A stretch of DNA of 7,847 bases from Gemmatimonadaceae bacterium. Its GTDB lineage: Bacteria > Gemmatimonadota > Gemmatimonadetes > Gemmatimonadales > Gemmatimonadaceae. Location of the stretch: NCBI GenBank assembly GCA_013813605.1, contig JACCRL010000066.1, positions 1 to 7,847 of the forward strand, in the 5' to 3' direction. Within the stretch, counting starts at the first letter, position 1. Each line of letters begins with the position of its first letter. Under the pieces are notes generated by a model that saw only the letters and a list, made by a program, of their open reading frames with translations, did not search any database and had not been told where the DNA came from. Both the position numbers and the translations under genes were made by a program. Below are positions 1 to 5,913 of the stretch, one piece after another.

Positions 1-525
1 AACATGGGCGGCGCGCTCGCCGGCATGTTCGCTGGAGGTGCCGCACAGATGACGATCCGTACCGGACCGGACGGCCCCGGGGCCGGCCGAAGGCAGGGCG
101 GCGAAGGAACTCGCCGCGCGCCGGCACCGGGGGGAAGAGGTGATATAGTCACGAGCGAGACAGTCACTACGGCTGTGCCCGCCGGAGGTGGCGCGGTCAC
201 CCGGACTGGTGCGGCCGGTGGCGGTTCCGGCGGCGGCGGACTGCCCCAGATCAACTTCGTTGCTCCGAGCGAGCTGCCCGACTACAAGCCGCCCTTCGCC
301 GGCAACGCGACGCGGGTCGATCCGGACGGGAATCTCTGGATACGGACGAGCCAGAACGTGAAGGGACTCGCCGTCTACAACGTCGTCAACCGCAAGGGGG
401 AAGTGATCGATCGCGTGCAGCTGCCTGCGGGTAGGGTAATCGCGGGATTTGGTAGCGGAGGGGCAGTCTACCTCGGCAGTCGCGAGGCTGGCACCGCGCG
501 ACTCGAAAAAGTGCTCGTAAAGTAG
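1..525 (+). CDS. Beta-propeller protein, C-terminal part (5' end outside window)
   Basis: The frame is open from the first base and ends at TAG 523-525. An internal ATG lies at 4-6, but it has no ribosome site and the frame has no upstream stop, so this is most likely the tail of a longer gene. Numbering from that ATG, residues 1-80 are low complexity, rich in Gly, Ala, Pro and Arg, with a GGGSGGGG run at 72-79. Residues 90-173 look like the last blades of a six-bladed (NHL/TolB-like) propeller: PPFAGNATRVDPDGNLWIRT, then YNVVNRKGEVIDRVQLP and AGFGSGGAVYLGSRE. Such proteins are usually secreted and of unknown ligand. Family assignment rests on the DPDGNLW and GFG-GGAVYL patterns; function cannot be read. 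The gene is followed by 60 bp before ccmE and is probably a separate transcription unit. Confidence 0.65.
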   Translation, partial: NMGGALAGMFAGGAAQMTIRTGPDGPGAGRRQGGEGTRRAPAPGGRGDIVTSETVTTAVPAGGGAVTRTGAAGGGSGGGGLPQINFVAPSELPDYKPPFAGNATRVDPDGNLWIRTSQNVKGLAVYNVVNRKGEVIDRVQLPAGRVIAGFGSGGAVYLGSREAGTARLEKVLVK

Positions 526-550
526 GCCGCGACTGTTATCAGCGTCCGGC

Positions 551-579
551 TTCATTCCGCTGGGCCCAGGCGCCATATT
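551..579 (+). promoter_or_regulatory. Candidate promoter of the ccm operon
   Basis: A possible -35 element TTCATT (551-556) and -10 element CATATT (574-579) are separated by exactly 17 bp. The -10 matches TATAAT at four of six positions and the -35 matches TTGACA at three. Transcription would start about 6-7 bases after the -10, at or next to the GTG of ccmE at 586, and there is no Shine-Dalgarno sequence before that GTG. The mRNA would then be leaderless or nearly so. The elements were picked by eye from a 60-bp gap and are weak. Confidence 0.3.
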
Positions 580-585
580 CAACGT

Positions 586-1032
586 GTGAAACCCCGCATC
601 AAATTCATCATCGGCGGCGCCCTCGTCCTCGGCACCGCCGGCTACCTGATGGCAAGCGCGATCAGTGAGACAGGGGTCTACTATCTCACTCCGGGTGAGC
701 TGTCGGCAAAAACGAAAGTTGACCCGACCTTTTACGAGACGGGCGTAAAGGTCGGCGCCCGCGTCGTCAACGGCTCGATCGTGCGCGATCCCGGCGGGCG
801 CCAAGTCGCGTTCAAGATGACCGACGGCGCCCAGACGTACGACGTCGTCTACCGCGGCATCACCCCCGACACCTTCACCGACGACGTCGATGTGGTAGTC
901 GAGGGACGCCTCGGCCGCGACGGCACTTTCCGCGCGACCACCCTGCTCGCCAAGTGCGCGTCCCGCTACGAGAACGCGCCCGACAAGTACAAAGACACCC
1001 CCGGATACAAACAGGCGGAGAAGAGGGCGTGA
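586..1032 (+). CDS. ccmE: Cytochrome c maturation heme chaperone CcmE, Cys-type
   Basis: 148 residues, the usual length for CcmE. CcmE is a membrane-anchored periplasmic chaperone that binds heme covalently after CcmABCD loads it and passes it to CcmF. Residues 8-27 form the N-terminal anchor, and the rest is the small beta-barrel (OB-fold) domain, with DVVYRGITPDTF at 86-97 and the conserved VVVEGRL at 103-109. The flexible C-terminal segment reads LAKCASRYEN (121-130). In E. coli this is LAKHDENY, where His130 binds heme; here Cys124 takes that place, with Tyr128 forming CxxxY. The start is GTG at 586, chosen because it begins directly before the anchor; no ribosome site precedes it. The stop TGA overlaps the ccmF start. 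Assignment is firm; the Cys chemistry is inferred from known CxxxY-type CcmE proteins. Confidence 0.93.
   Translation: MKPRIKFIIGGALVLGTAGYLMASAISETGVYYLTPGELSAKTKVDPTFYETGVKVGARVVNGSIVRDPGGRQVAFKMTDGAQTYDVVYRGITPDTFTDDVDVVVEGRLGRDGTFRATTLLAKCASRYENAPDKYKDTPGYKQAEKRA
1017..1020 (+). promoter_or_regulatory. Ribosome binding site setting the ccmF start
   Basis: GGAG lies eight bases before GTG 1029-1031, inside the last codons of ccmE. It supports GTG 1029 as the ccmF start in preference to the upstream in-frame ATG at 954, which would add 25 charged, non-membrane residues before the first helix. Confidence 0.6.
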
Positions 1033-3068
1033 TCCTCGTTGGCGAGCTGTCGCTCTGGGTCGCGCTCCTCATGGCGGTCTGGGCGGCGACAGTCTCCTTT
1101 GCGGGCGGACAGATGCGGCGCGGCGACCTGATCGCGAGCGGCGAGCGCGCCATCTACGCCACGTTCGCGATGGTCGTCCTCGCATCACTGGGACTCTGGA
1201 CCGCGCTCCTCACGCACGACTTCTCAATCAAGTATGTCGCGTCGTTCACCAGCGCCAACTTGCCGAAGATCTACACCATCACCGCGTTCTGGGGCGGACA
1301 GTCGGGATCGCTGCTCTTCTGGGCGCTGATTCTTGCCGGCATGTGCTCCGTCGCGCTCTGGACCAACCGCGACCGCAACCGCGAGCTGATGCCGTACGTC
1401 TCCGGCACCCTCGCCCTCGTCCTCGTCTTCTTTCTCGCCACCATCTGCCTCGGCTCCAACCCGTTTGAACGGCTCGACTGGATTCCGCCCGACGGACGCG
1501 GGATGAACCCGCAGCTCCAGAACCCCGGCATGGCGATCCATCCGCCGAATCTTTACTTCGGCTACATCGCCACCACGATCCCGTTCGCGTTCGCAATCGC
1601 CGCGCTGCTCACGCGCCGGCTGGACGCCGAGTGGCTGGCCGCGGTACGCAGATGGGCGCTCCTGTCCTGGTTCTTCAACACCACCGGGATCATCCTCGGT
1701 ATGTGGTGGGCGTATGTCGAGCTCGGCTGGGGCGGCTACTGGGCGTGGGATCCCGTCGAGAACGCGTCGCTGCTCCCGTGGCTCGTGAACACCGCGTTCC
1801 TGCACTCGATCATGGTGCAGGAAAAGCGCGGCATGCTGCGCAAATGGAACGTCACGCTCGTCGTGTCGGCGTTCCTGCTCAGCATCTTCGGCACGTTCAT
1901 CACGCGCAGCGGGATCATCTCCAGCGTCCACTCGTTCGCGCAGTCGCCGGTAGGGAAGTGGTTTGCCGGGTTCCTCATCGTTTTGATCATCGCCACCGCT
2001 TATCTGGTGACGACGCGGCTCAAGGACCTGCGCTCGCACACCGAGCTCGAGAGCATGATCAGCCGCGAGGCAGCGTTCCTCTACAACAACCTGATCTTCA
2101 TCGGCATCGCGTTCTCCGTGCTGTGGGGAACGATGTTCCCGATCATCAGCGAAGCGGTGCGCGGCAACAAGATCACGGTCGGCCCTCCGTTCTTCAATAC
2201 GGTCAACGTCCCGCTCGGCCTGTTGCTGCTGTTGCTCACGGGTATCGGTCCACTGATCGCGTGGCGACGCGCGTCGGTGGCGAACCTCCGGCGCCAGTTC
2301 GCTGCCCCCGTCGGCGGCGCCATCGCGGTGGGAGTGATCTTCTTCGTCCTCGGCCTGCGCAATTTCGCCGCGCTACTCACGTATACGTTCAGCGCGCTCG
2401 TGCTGACGACGATCGCCCAGGAGTTCTACAAGGGCGTCGGCGCACGCAGGCGGATGTACGACGAATCGGCGATCGTTGCGCTGCCGCGGCTGGTGGCGCG
2501 CAACCGGCGGCGTTACGGCGGCTACATCGTGCACCTCGGCATCGTCGTTATTTTCGCCGCGTTCGCCGGACTCGCGTTCAAGCGCGAGTTCGACGTCAAC
2601 CTGCGCGCGGGAGAATCGAAGACGGTCACCGATGCGTGGGGCCACCAGTGGACGTTCCTTAGCCAGGGTATCTCGCGCTACCGCGTGCTCAACCGCGAAG
2701 TGACGGCGATCGCGCTCGACGTCACCCGCGACGGAAAGAACGCCGGCGTCATTACCAGTGAGAAGCGACAGCACGTCGACAGCCGCGGCGCGCCGACGTT
2801 CGAGCCTTCGACCGAGGTTGGCATCAAGGGATCGTTCAAGCAGGATGTCTACGTCGTTCTCGCCGGCGTGCGCGGAACGGACGCGGCTGAGATTCGCGTC
2901 ACATTCAACCCGCTCGTCCGCTGGGTATGGCTTGGCGGCGCGTTGATGGCGCTCGGCGGACTGGTCGTGATGTGGCCGCAGGCGGAAAGGCACCGCGCGC
3001 GGGCAAAGTCCGCCGTTCCGGCCAGAGCTCCGGTGCACGAGCAGCTTCCCGGACTCGTGCGCGCGTGA
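1029..3068 (+). CDS. ccmF: Heme lyase CcmF, cytochrome c maturation
   Basis: 679 residues from GTG 1029, close to the usual ~650. CcmF is the multi-span inner-membrane subunit of the System I holocytochrome c synthase; it takes heme from CcmE and joins it to the CXXCH motif of apocytochromes with CcmH. About 14 hydrophobic segments are visible. The tryptophan-rich WWD motif lies at about 226-245 (WWAYVELGWGGYWAWDPVEN). All four histidines known to matter in the E. coli protein have counterparts: H171 (in MAIHPPNLYFGY), H259 (TAFLHS), H301 (SSVHSF) and H502 (YIVHLG). A periplasmic domain occupies about 518-628, before a last helix at 632-650. The start overlaps the ccmE stop (GTGA), which implies translational coupling. 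The C-terminal tail after 652 is Arg/Ala-rich and short. The gene looks intact. Confidence 0.96.
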   Translation: MILVGELSLWVALLMAVWAATVSFAGGQMRRGDLIASGERAIYATFAMVVLASLGLWTALLTHDFSIKYVASFTSANLPKIYTITAFWGGQSGSLLFWALILAGMCSVALWTNRDRNRELMPYVSGTLALVLVFFLATICLGSNPFERLDWIPPDGRGMNPQLQNPGMAIHPPNLYFGYIATTIPFAFAIAALLTRRLDAEWLAAVRRWALLSWFFNTTGIILGMWWAYVELGWGGYWAWDPVENASLLPWLVNTAFLHSIMVQEKRGMLRKWNVTLVVSAFLLSIFGTFITRSGIISSVHSFAQSPVGKWFAGFLIVLIIATAYLVTTRLKDLRSHTELESMISREAAFLYNNLIFIGIAFSVLWGTMFPIISEAVRGNKITVGPPFFNTVNVPLGLLLLLLTGIGPLIAWRRASVANLRRQFAAPVGGAIAVGVIFFVLGLRNFAALLTYTFSALVLTTIAQEFYKGVGARRRMYDESAIVALPRLVARNRRRYGGYIVHLGIVVIFAAFAGLAFKREFDVNLRAGESKTVTDAWGHQWTFLSQGISRYRVLNREVTAIALDVTRDGKNAGVITSEKRQHVDSRGAPTFEPSTEVGIKGSFKQDVYVVLAGVRGTDAAEIRVTFNPLVRWVWLGGALMALGGLVVMWPQAERHRARAKSAVPARAPVHEQLPGLVRA

Positions 3069-3646
3069 CGTTCTCGAGGCGCGATTTTCTCCGCGCGTCA
3101 GCGCTGGGCACTGCGGCAACGCTCTTCGACGGTCGTAACGCAGCTCGGGCGCAGGTGCAGACCTTTTCCGGGCCGATGCAACAGAGCGCACATAGTCCCG
3201 TCGTGCTGCCCCCCAAGGCGGGCGCCAAGCCGTCGATGACATCGGCCCAGCGCGATGATCTCGAGCACCAGATCAAGTGCCAGTGCGGATGCGTGCTCGA
3301 TGTATACACGTGCCGCACGACGGACTTCTCGTGCGCAGTGTCGCCGGCGATGCACGCCGACGTGATGGGTCTGGTGGACGGTGGCTACGACGGCGCGGAA
3401 ATCCTGAAGGCGTTTCTCGGCGTGTACGGCGAATCGGTGTTGATGGCGCCGCTCAGGAGCGGATTTAACCTCCTCGGATACACCGTACCGTTCATCGCGC
3501 TGGCGGGCGGCTCGATCCTCGTGGCCGCGCTGATACCCAGGTGGAAGAGGCCGGCGACTCAGACCGTGCACGGCGGGGCTACGCCGATCGATGCAACCCG
3601 CGAGGAGCTCGACCAGCTGGCTGCCGCTGTCCGGGCCGAGCGATGA
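3065..3646 (+). CDS. ccmH: CcmH-family apocytochrome reductase with Tat signal and CxCxC motif
   Basis: 193 residues from GTG 3065, which overlaps the ccmF stop as GTGA. CcmH reduces apocytochrome c thiols for heme attachment and works with CcmF on the periplasmic side. Residues 4-10 read SRRDFLR, a textbook twin-arginine motif, followed by a short hydrophobic stretch and an ARA-Q cleavage site at 29/30. The CcmH domain spans about 60-160: the Cys motif IKCQCGC (70-76) plus C83 and C90, a helical part with DGGYDGAEILKAFLGVYGES (105-124), the VLMAPL loop, and one membrane helix at about 139-157. The usual LRCxxCQ is absent and five Cys take its place. The frame continues upstream to an ATG at 2927, but that region is inside ccmF; the Tat motif right after GTG 3065 fixes the start. 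Function is inferred from family and context. Confidence 0.85.
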   Translation: MTFSRRDFLRASALGTAATLFDGRNAARAQVQTFSGPMQQSAHSPVVLPPKAGAKPSMTSAQRDDLEHQIKCQCGCVLDVYTCRTTDFSCAVSPAMHADVMGLVDGGYDGAEILKAFLGVYGESVLMAPLRSGFNLLGYTVPFIALAGGSILVAALIPRWKRPATQTVHGGATPIDATREELDQLAAAVRAER

Positions 3647-3972
3647 CGGCGCTGCTGGTCGGCACGGCGCTGGCTGTGGCATCCCTCTGCTTCGTCCTAT
3701 GGCCGCTTTTTCGCGGCGATGCAGCGCTAGTCCCCAACAGAGTTACTGCGCGCGCGCAGAGTCCCGCTGTCGAAGCGTTGCGCGACCTTGAGTTCGATCA
3801 CCAAACCGGCAAGGTCTCCGACCAGGACTACGATCTTCTCAAGTCGCGCTACACCGAGCAGGCGCTCGTTGTAATCCGTGCCGGTGACCGCTCGGTCTGC
3901 GCCGGCTGCGGTCCGCGGCCAGAGTCCGATGCGCACTTCTGCTCCAATTGCGGGGCGCAGCTGCTGAGCTAG
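3643..3972 (+). CDS. Short CcmI-like protein with C-terminal zinc ribbon
   Basis: 109 residues from ATG 3643, overlapping the ccmH stop as ATGA. Residues 3-22 are one membrane helix ending in WPLFRGD, like the start of CcmI/CycH. Residues 42-72 (EALRDLEFDHQTGKVSDQDY onward, then LLKSRY) match the short helical region that follows the first helix in CcmI. The C-terminus is a zinc ribbon, CAGCG at 86-90 and FCSNCG at 99-104, i.e. CxxC-x10-CxxC. The TPR domain that full CcmI uses to bind apocytochromes is missing. Positive charges after the helix suggest that the ribbon lies in the cytoplasm. Position at the end of the ccm block supports a role in cytochrome c maturation, but the exact role (chaperone, scaffold, heme delivery) is unknown. 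Confidence 0.75.
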   Translation: MTALLVGTALAVASLCFVLWPLFRGDAALVPNRVTARAQSPAVEALRDLEFDHQTGKVSDQDYDLLKSRYTEQALVVIRAGDRSVCAGCGPRPESDAHFCSNCGAQLLS

Positions 3973-3998
3973 CTCAACGGTGCCGACGGTCCTTCGAG

Positions 3999-4316
3999 TT
4001 ACTTCCGCACTTCGCCCTTTTCAGAATTCAGCAGCAGAAACGCCGGGATGCTGAACACGAGCCCGCCCAACAGGCTCAGCCCAACGAATGCGCGCCAGCC
4101 ATGGCGCCCCGTGCCGTAGCGCGCGATGAACCACGCAATCAGCGCCATGGCGATGAAGGCATCCACAAGCAGGGACAGGGCAACGGGATGGGTGATAGCT
4201 TCAAAGAATTCGTGGTGCTCAGCAACGAAGTAGTATAGGAACACGGCGTTGGGTCCGAGCATGCCGAAGGCGGCGACGAAGGCGAGGGCGGCGCGTTCCG
4301 TTGGGGAAAGAGTCAT
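3999..4316 (-). CDS. Small three-helix membrane protein, possibly DUF2834-like
   Basis: 105 residues from ATG at 4316-4314. Three hydrophobic segments are visible: about 10-31, 45-66 and 74-97. The middle part (VDAFIAMALIAWFIARYG) and the end (FSIPAFLLLNSEK) recall the small DUF2834 membrane family in spacing (an Asp in helix two, a Pro-aromatic-Leu run near the end), but I recognise this only weakly. No Shine-Dalgarno is obvious. The gene is convergent with the ccm block (26 bp between stops) and divergent from the CFA synthase gene, so it has its own promoter, perhaps in the AT-rich block near 4326-4350. Function unknown. The regular alternation of hydrophobic spans and charged loops argues that it is a real gene, not an antisense shadow. 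Confidence 0.7.
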   Translation of the reverse strand: MTLSPTERAALAFVAAFGMLGPNAVFLYYFVAEHHEFFEAITHPVALSLLVDAFIAMALIAWFIARYGTGRHGWRAFVGLSLLGGLVFSIPAFLLLNSEKGEVRK

Positions 4317-4474
4317 CGGGCCACTGTTTTAATATTGGTAGAAAAATACGGAATGAGCTGCCTACCGCGCCGGGGTTCCTGCGGGAATAGCTGCATGGCC
4401 TGCGCTGTGCGGAAGATTGACGGGCAGGGCGCGTCGCAACAGTATCCGTCGGCGCAGTATTTCGCGGAGGAAGG
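4317..4474. promoter_or_regulatory. Divergent intergenic region
   Basis: 158 bp between the starts of two divergent genes. The only AT-rich block in it is about 4326-4349 (TTTTAATATTGGTAGAAAAA within it), the natural place for both promoters. A GGTAG/CTACC inverted pair (4337-4341 and 4362-4366, 20 bases apart) could be operator half-sites but is short enough to be chance. The rest is GC-rich leader for the rightward gene, ending in the strong ribosome site at 4466-4474. No convincing -35/-10 pair could be assigned. Confidence 0.3.
4466..4474 (+). promoter_or_regulatory. Strong ribosome binding site of the CFA synthase gene
   Basis: GGAGGAAGG sits directly before ATG 4475. The core GGAGG (4466-4470) is four bases from the ATG, a little close, but it is the only good purine-rich site near an in-frame start and therefore decides the start. 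Confidence 0.6.
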
Positions 4475-5854
4475 ATGTCGCACCCCCAGAGAACCGAGCC
4501 AAGGCGCACCGTTGCGCCGGCCAGGCCCGCCGACCCCGGACTAGCCCGCACGTGGGCGGTGCTGGACATGGCGTTCGGCACCCTGGAGGAGCGCTCGTAC
4601 GACATCGCGCTCTGGGATGGCAGTGTGAGGCGCGGTAAGGGCGGGCGGCAATCAGAATTTTCGCTGCACATCAGGCGTCGCGGCGCGCTTAGACGGATGC
4701 TGCTCCCACCGACTGAGCTTTCGCTGGTCGAGGCCTTTATTTCCGGTGACGTCGACATCGAGGGCAGCCTCGAGGCGGCGATGGGGCTTACGGATGCCAT
4801 CGGCAAGCGTATTCAGTCCGCTGGCGGGCTCGCGAAGCTGATCCCGCAGGTGATGAAGCTTCCCGCCGACGACGAATCGCCCGATGTCGAGGCGAGCCGG
4901 TATCAACGCGGTCTCAAGGTGCTCAAATCCAAGGCGCGAAAGAGCACCGAGTCGGAAATCCGTTTTCACTACGATGTCGGCAACGATTTCTATGCGCTCT
5001 GGCTCGACGAGCGGATGCTCTACACCTGTGCATACTACAGGAAAGAATCCGACGATCTCACCGCTGCGCAGGTCAACAAGCTCGATCACATCTGCCGGAA
5101 GCTCCGTCTCCAGCCCGGCGAGAAGATGCTCGACATTGGTTGCGGTTGGGGCGGGCTCATCATGTACGCCGTCGAGAACTACGGCGTCGAGGGTCTCGGT
5201 ATCACGCTGAGCGCGGCACAGGCCGAGTGGGCTCAGAAGGAGATTGCGAAGAAGGGGCTGGGTGACAGGTGCAGAGTCGAGGTGATGGATTTCCGGGATC
5301 TCCCGGTTAGCGCGCGCTTCGACAAGGCGAGCTCGGTCGGAGTTACGGAACATGTGCCGGAGGACCAGCAGCCCGCTTATTTCGCCCGCGTGTACCAGGC
5401 GCTGCGTCCCGGCGGATTGTTTCTGAATCACTGCGAAGTCAGCAACACCACCGCGCGCCGCTCGGACACGGTGGGGGAAAACTTCACGCGCTGGCTCTGG
5501 AAGCGCGACCAGTTCATCGACAAGTACGTTTTTCCGGACGCGAAGCTGGTCGCGCTTGGCAGCGTCATCAGGAGTGCGGAACGGTGCGGATTCGAGACTC
5601 GCGATGTGGAGAGCCTGCGCGAGCACTACGCGATGACACTCCGGATGTGGCTGCGGGGGCTCGAGCGCCGCAAGACTGACGCGGTGAAGCTCGTGGGAGA
5701 GCGTACCTACCGCGTCTGGCGCCTCTACATGTCGGCCGCTGCCTACAACTTCCATCACGGCGGGCTCAACCTCGTGCAGACTCTGCTCTCGAAAGCGAAG
5801 CCGGATGGGCCGTCGGGGTTGCCGCTCACGCGGGAAGATCTCTATCGCTCCTGA
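4475..5854 (+). CDS. cfa: Cyclopropane-fatty-acyl-phospholipid synthase family methyltransferase
   Basis: 459 residues. Enzymes of this family use S-adenosylmethionine to add a methylene across cis double bonds of membrane lipid acyl chains. The N-terminal domain (about 40-110) shows the usual ALWDGS and LSLVEAFISGDVDIEG features. The methyltransferase domain starts near 162: RFHYDVGNDFYALWLDERM, then YTCAYY with C185, the SAM-binding LDIGCGWGG at 219-227, GITLSAAQ at 242-249, TEHV with E292, H319 in FLNHCE, and Y385 in EHYAMTLRMW. These correspond to E. coli C139, E239, H266 and Y317, so the bicarbonate/active site appears complete. The usual SxGMxEHVG reads SVGVTEHVPE here, a deviation. No signal or membrane helix; peripheral to the membrane. 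Probably transcribed with the lipoprotein gene 59 bp downstream. It could act on other lipids (e.g. methyl-branching), so exact product is uncertain. Confidence 0.88.
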   Translation: MSHPQRTEPRRTVAPARPADPGLARTWAVLDMAFGTLEERSYDIALWDGSVRRGKGGRQSEFSLHIRRRGALRRMLLPPTELSLVEAFISGDVDIEGSLEAAMGLTDAIGKRIQSAGGLAKLIPQVMKLPADDESPDVEASRYQRGLKVLKSKARKSTESEIRFHYDVGNDFYALWLDERMLYTCAYYRKESDDLTAAQVNKLDHICRKLRLQPGEKMLDIGCGWGGLIMYAVENYGVEGLGITLSAAQAEWAQKEIAKKGLGDRCRVEVMDFRDLPVSARFDKASSVGVTEHVPEDQQPAYFARVYQALRPGGLFLNHCEVSNTTARRSDTVGENFTRWLWKRDQFIDKYVFPDAKLVALGSVIRSAERCGFETRDVESLREHYAMTLRMWLRGLERRKTDAVKLVGERTYRVWRLYMSAAAYNFHHGGLNLVQTLLSKAKPDGPSGLPLTREDLYRS

Positions 5855-5900
5855 TCGCCACATGGATGCGCCCCTTGAGGCTTCCACACCAACTCTGACG

Positions 5901-5905
5901 GGGAG
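5901..5905 (+). promoter_or_regulatory. Ribosome binding site of the lipoprotein gene
   Basis: GGGAG lies eight bases before ATG 5914. A nearer ATG at 5906 is out of frame and meets a stop after four further codons (TAG 5921-5923), so 5914 is the start. Confidence 0.6.
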
Positions 5906-5913
5906 ATGATCAG

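Noticed and set aside
141..152. Ten-base repeat TGATATAGTC, also found near 6574
   Set aside because: Ten-base matches are expected by chance in a window of this size, and both copies are inside coding sequence.
1224..2039. Minus-strand open frame of 271 codons within ccmF
   Set aside because: Antisense shadow: Asp/Arg/Glu-rich complement of hydrophobic membrane codons.
1631..2662. Plus-strand open frame of 343 codons inside ccmF in another frame
   Set aside because: Arg/His/Pro-rich out-of-frame translation of a conserved membrane protein gene.
2373..3242. Minus-strand open frame of 289 codons across the ccmF/ccmH junction
   Set aside because: Antisense shadow of two well-supported genes; charged, low-complexity translation with no domain or ribosome site.
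4335..4544. Possible small Cys-containing peptide (SCGNSCMAC) upstream of the CFA synthase, TTG start
   Set aside because: No ribosome site, runs out of frame into the CFA synthase gene, and the Cys pattern matches no family I know. A leader peptide cannot be excluded but is not supported.
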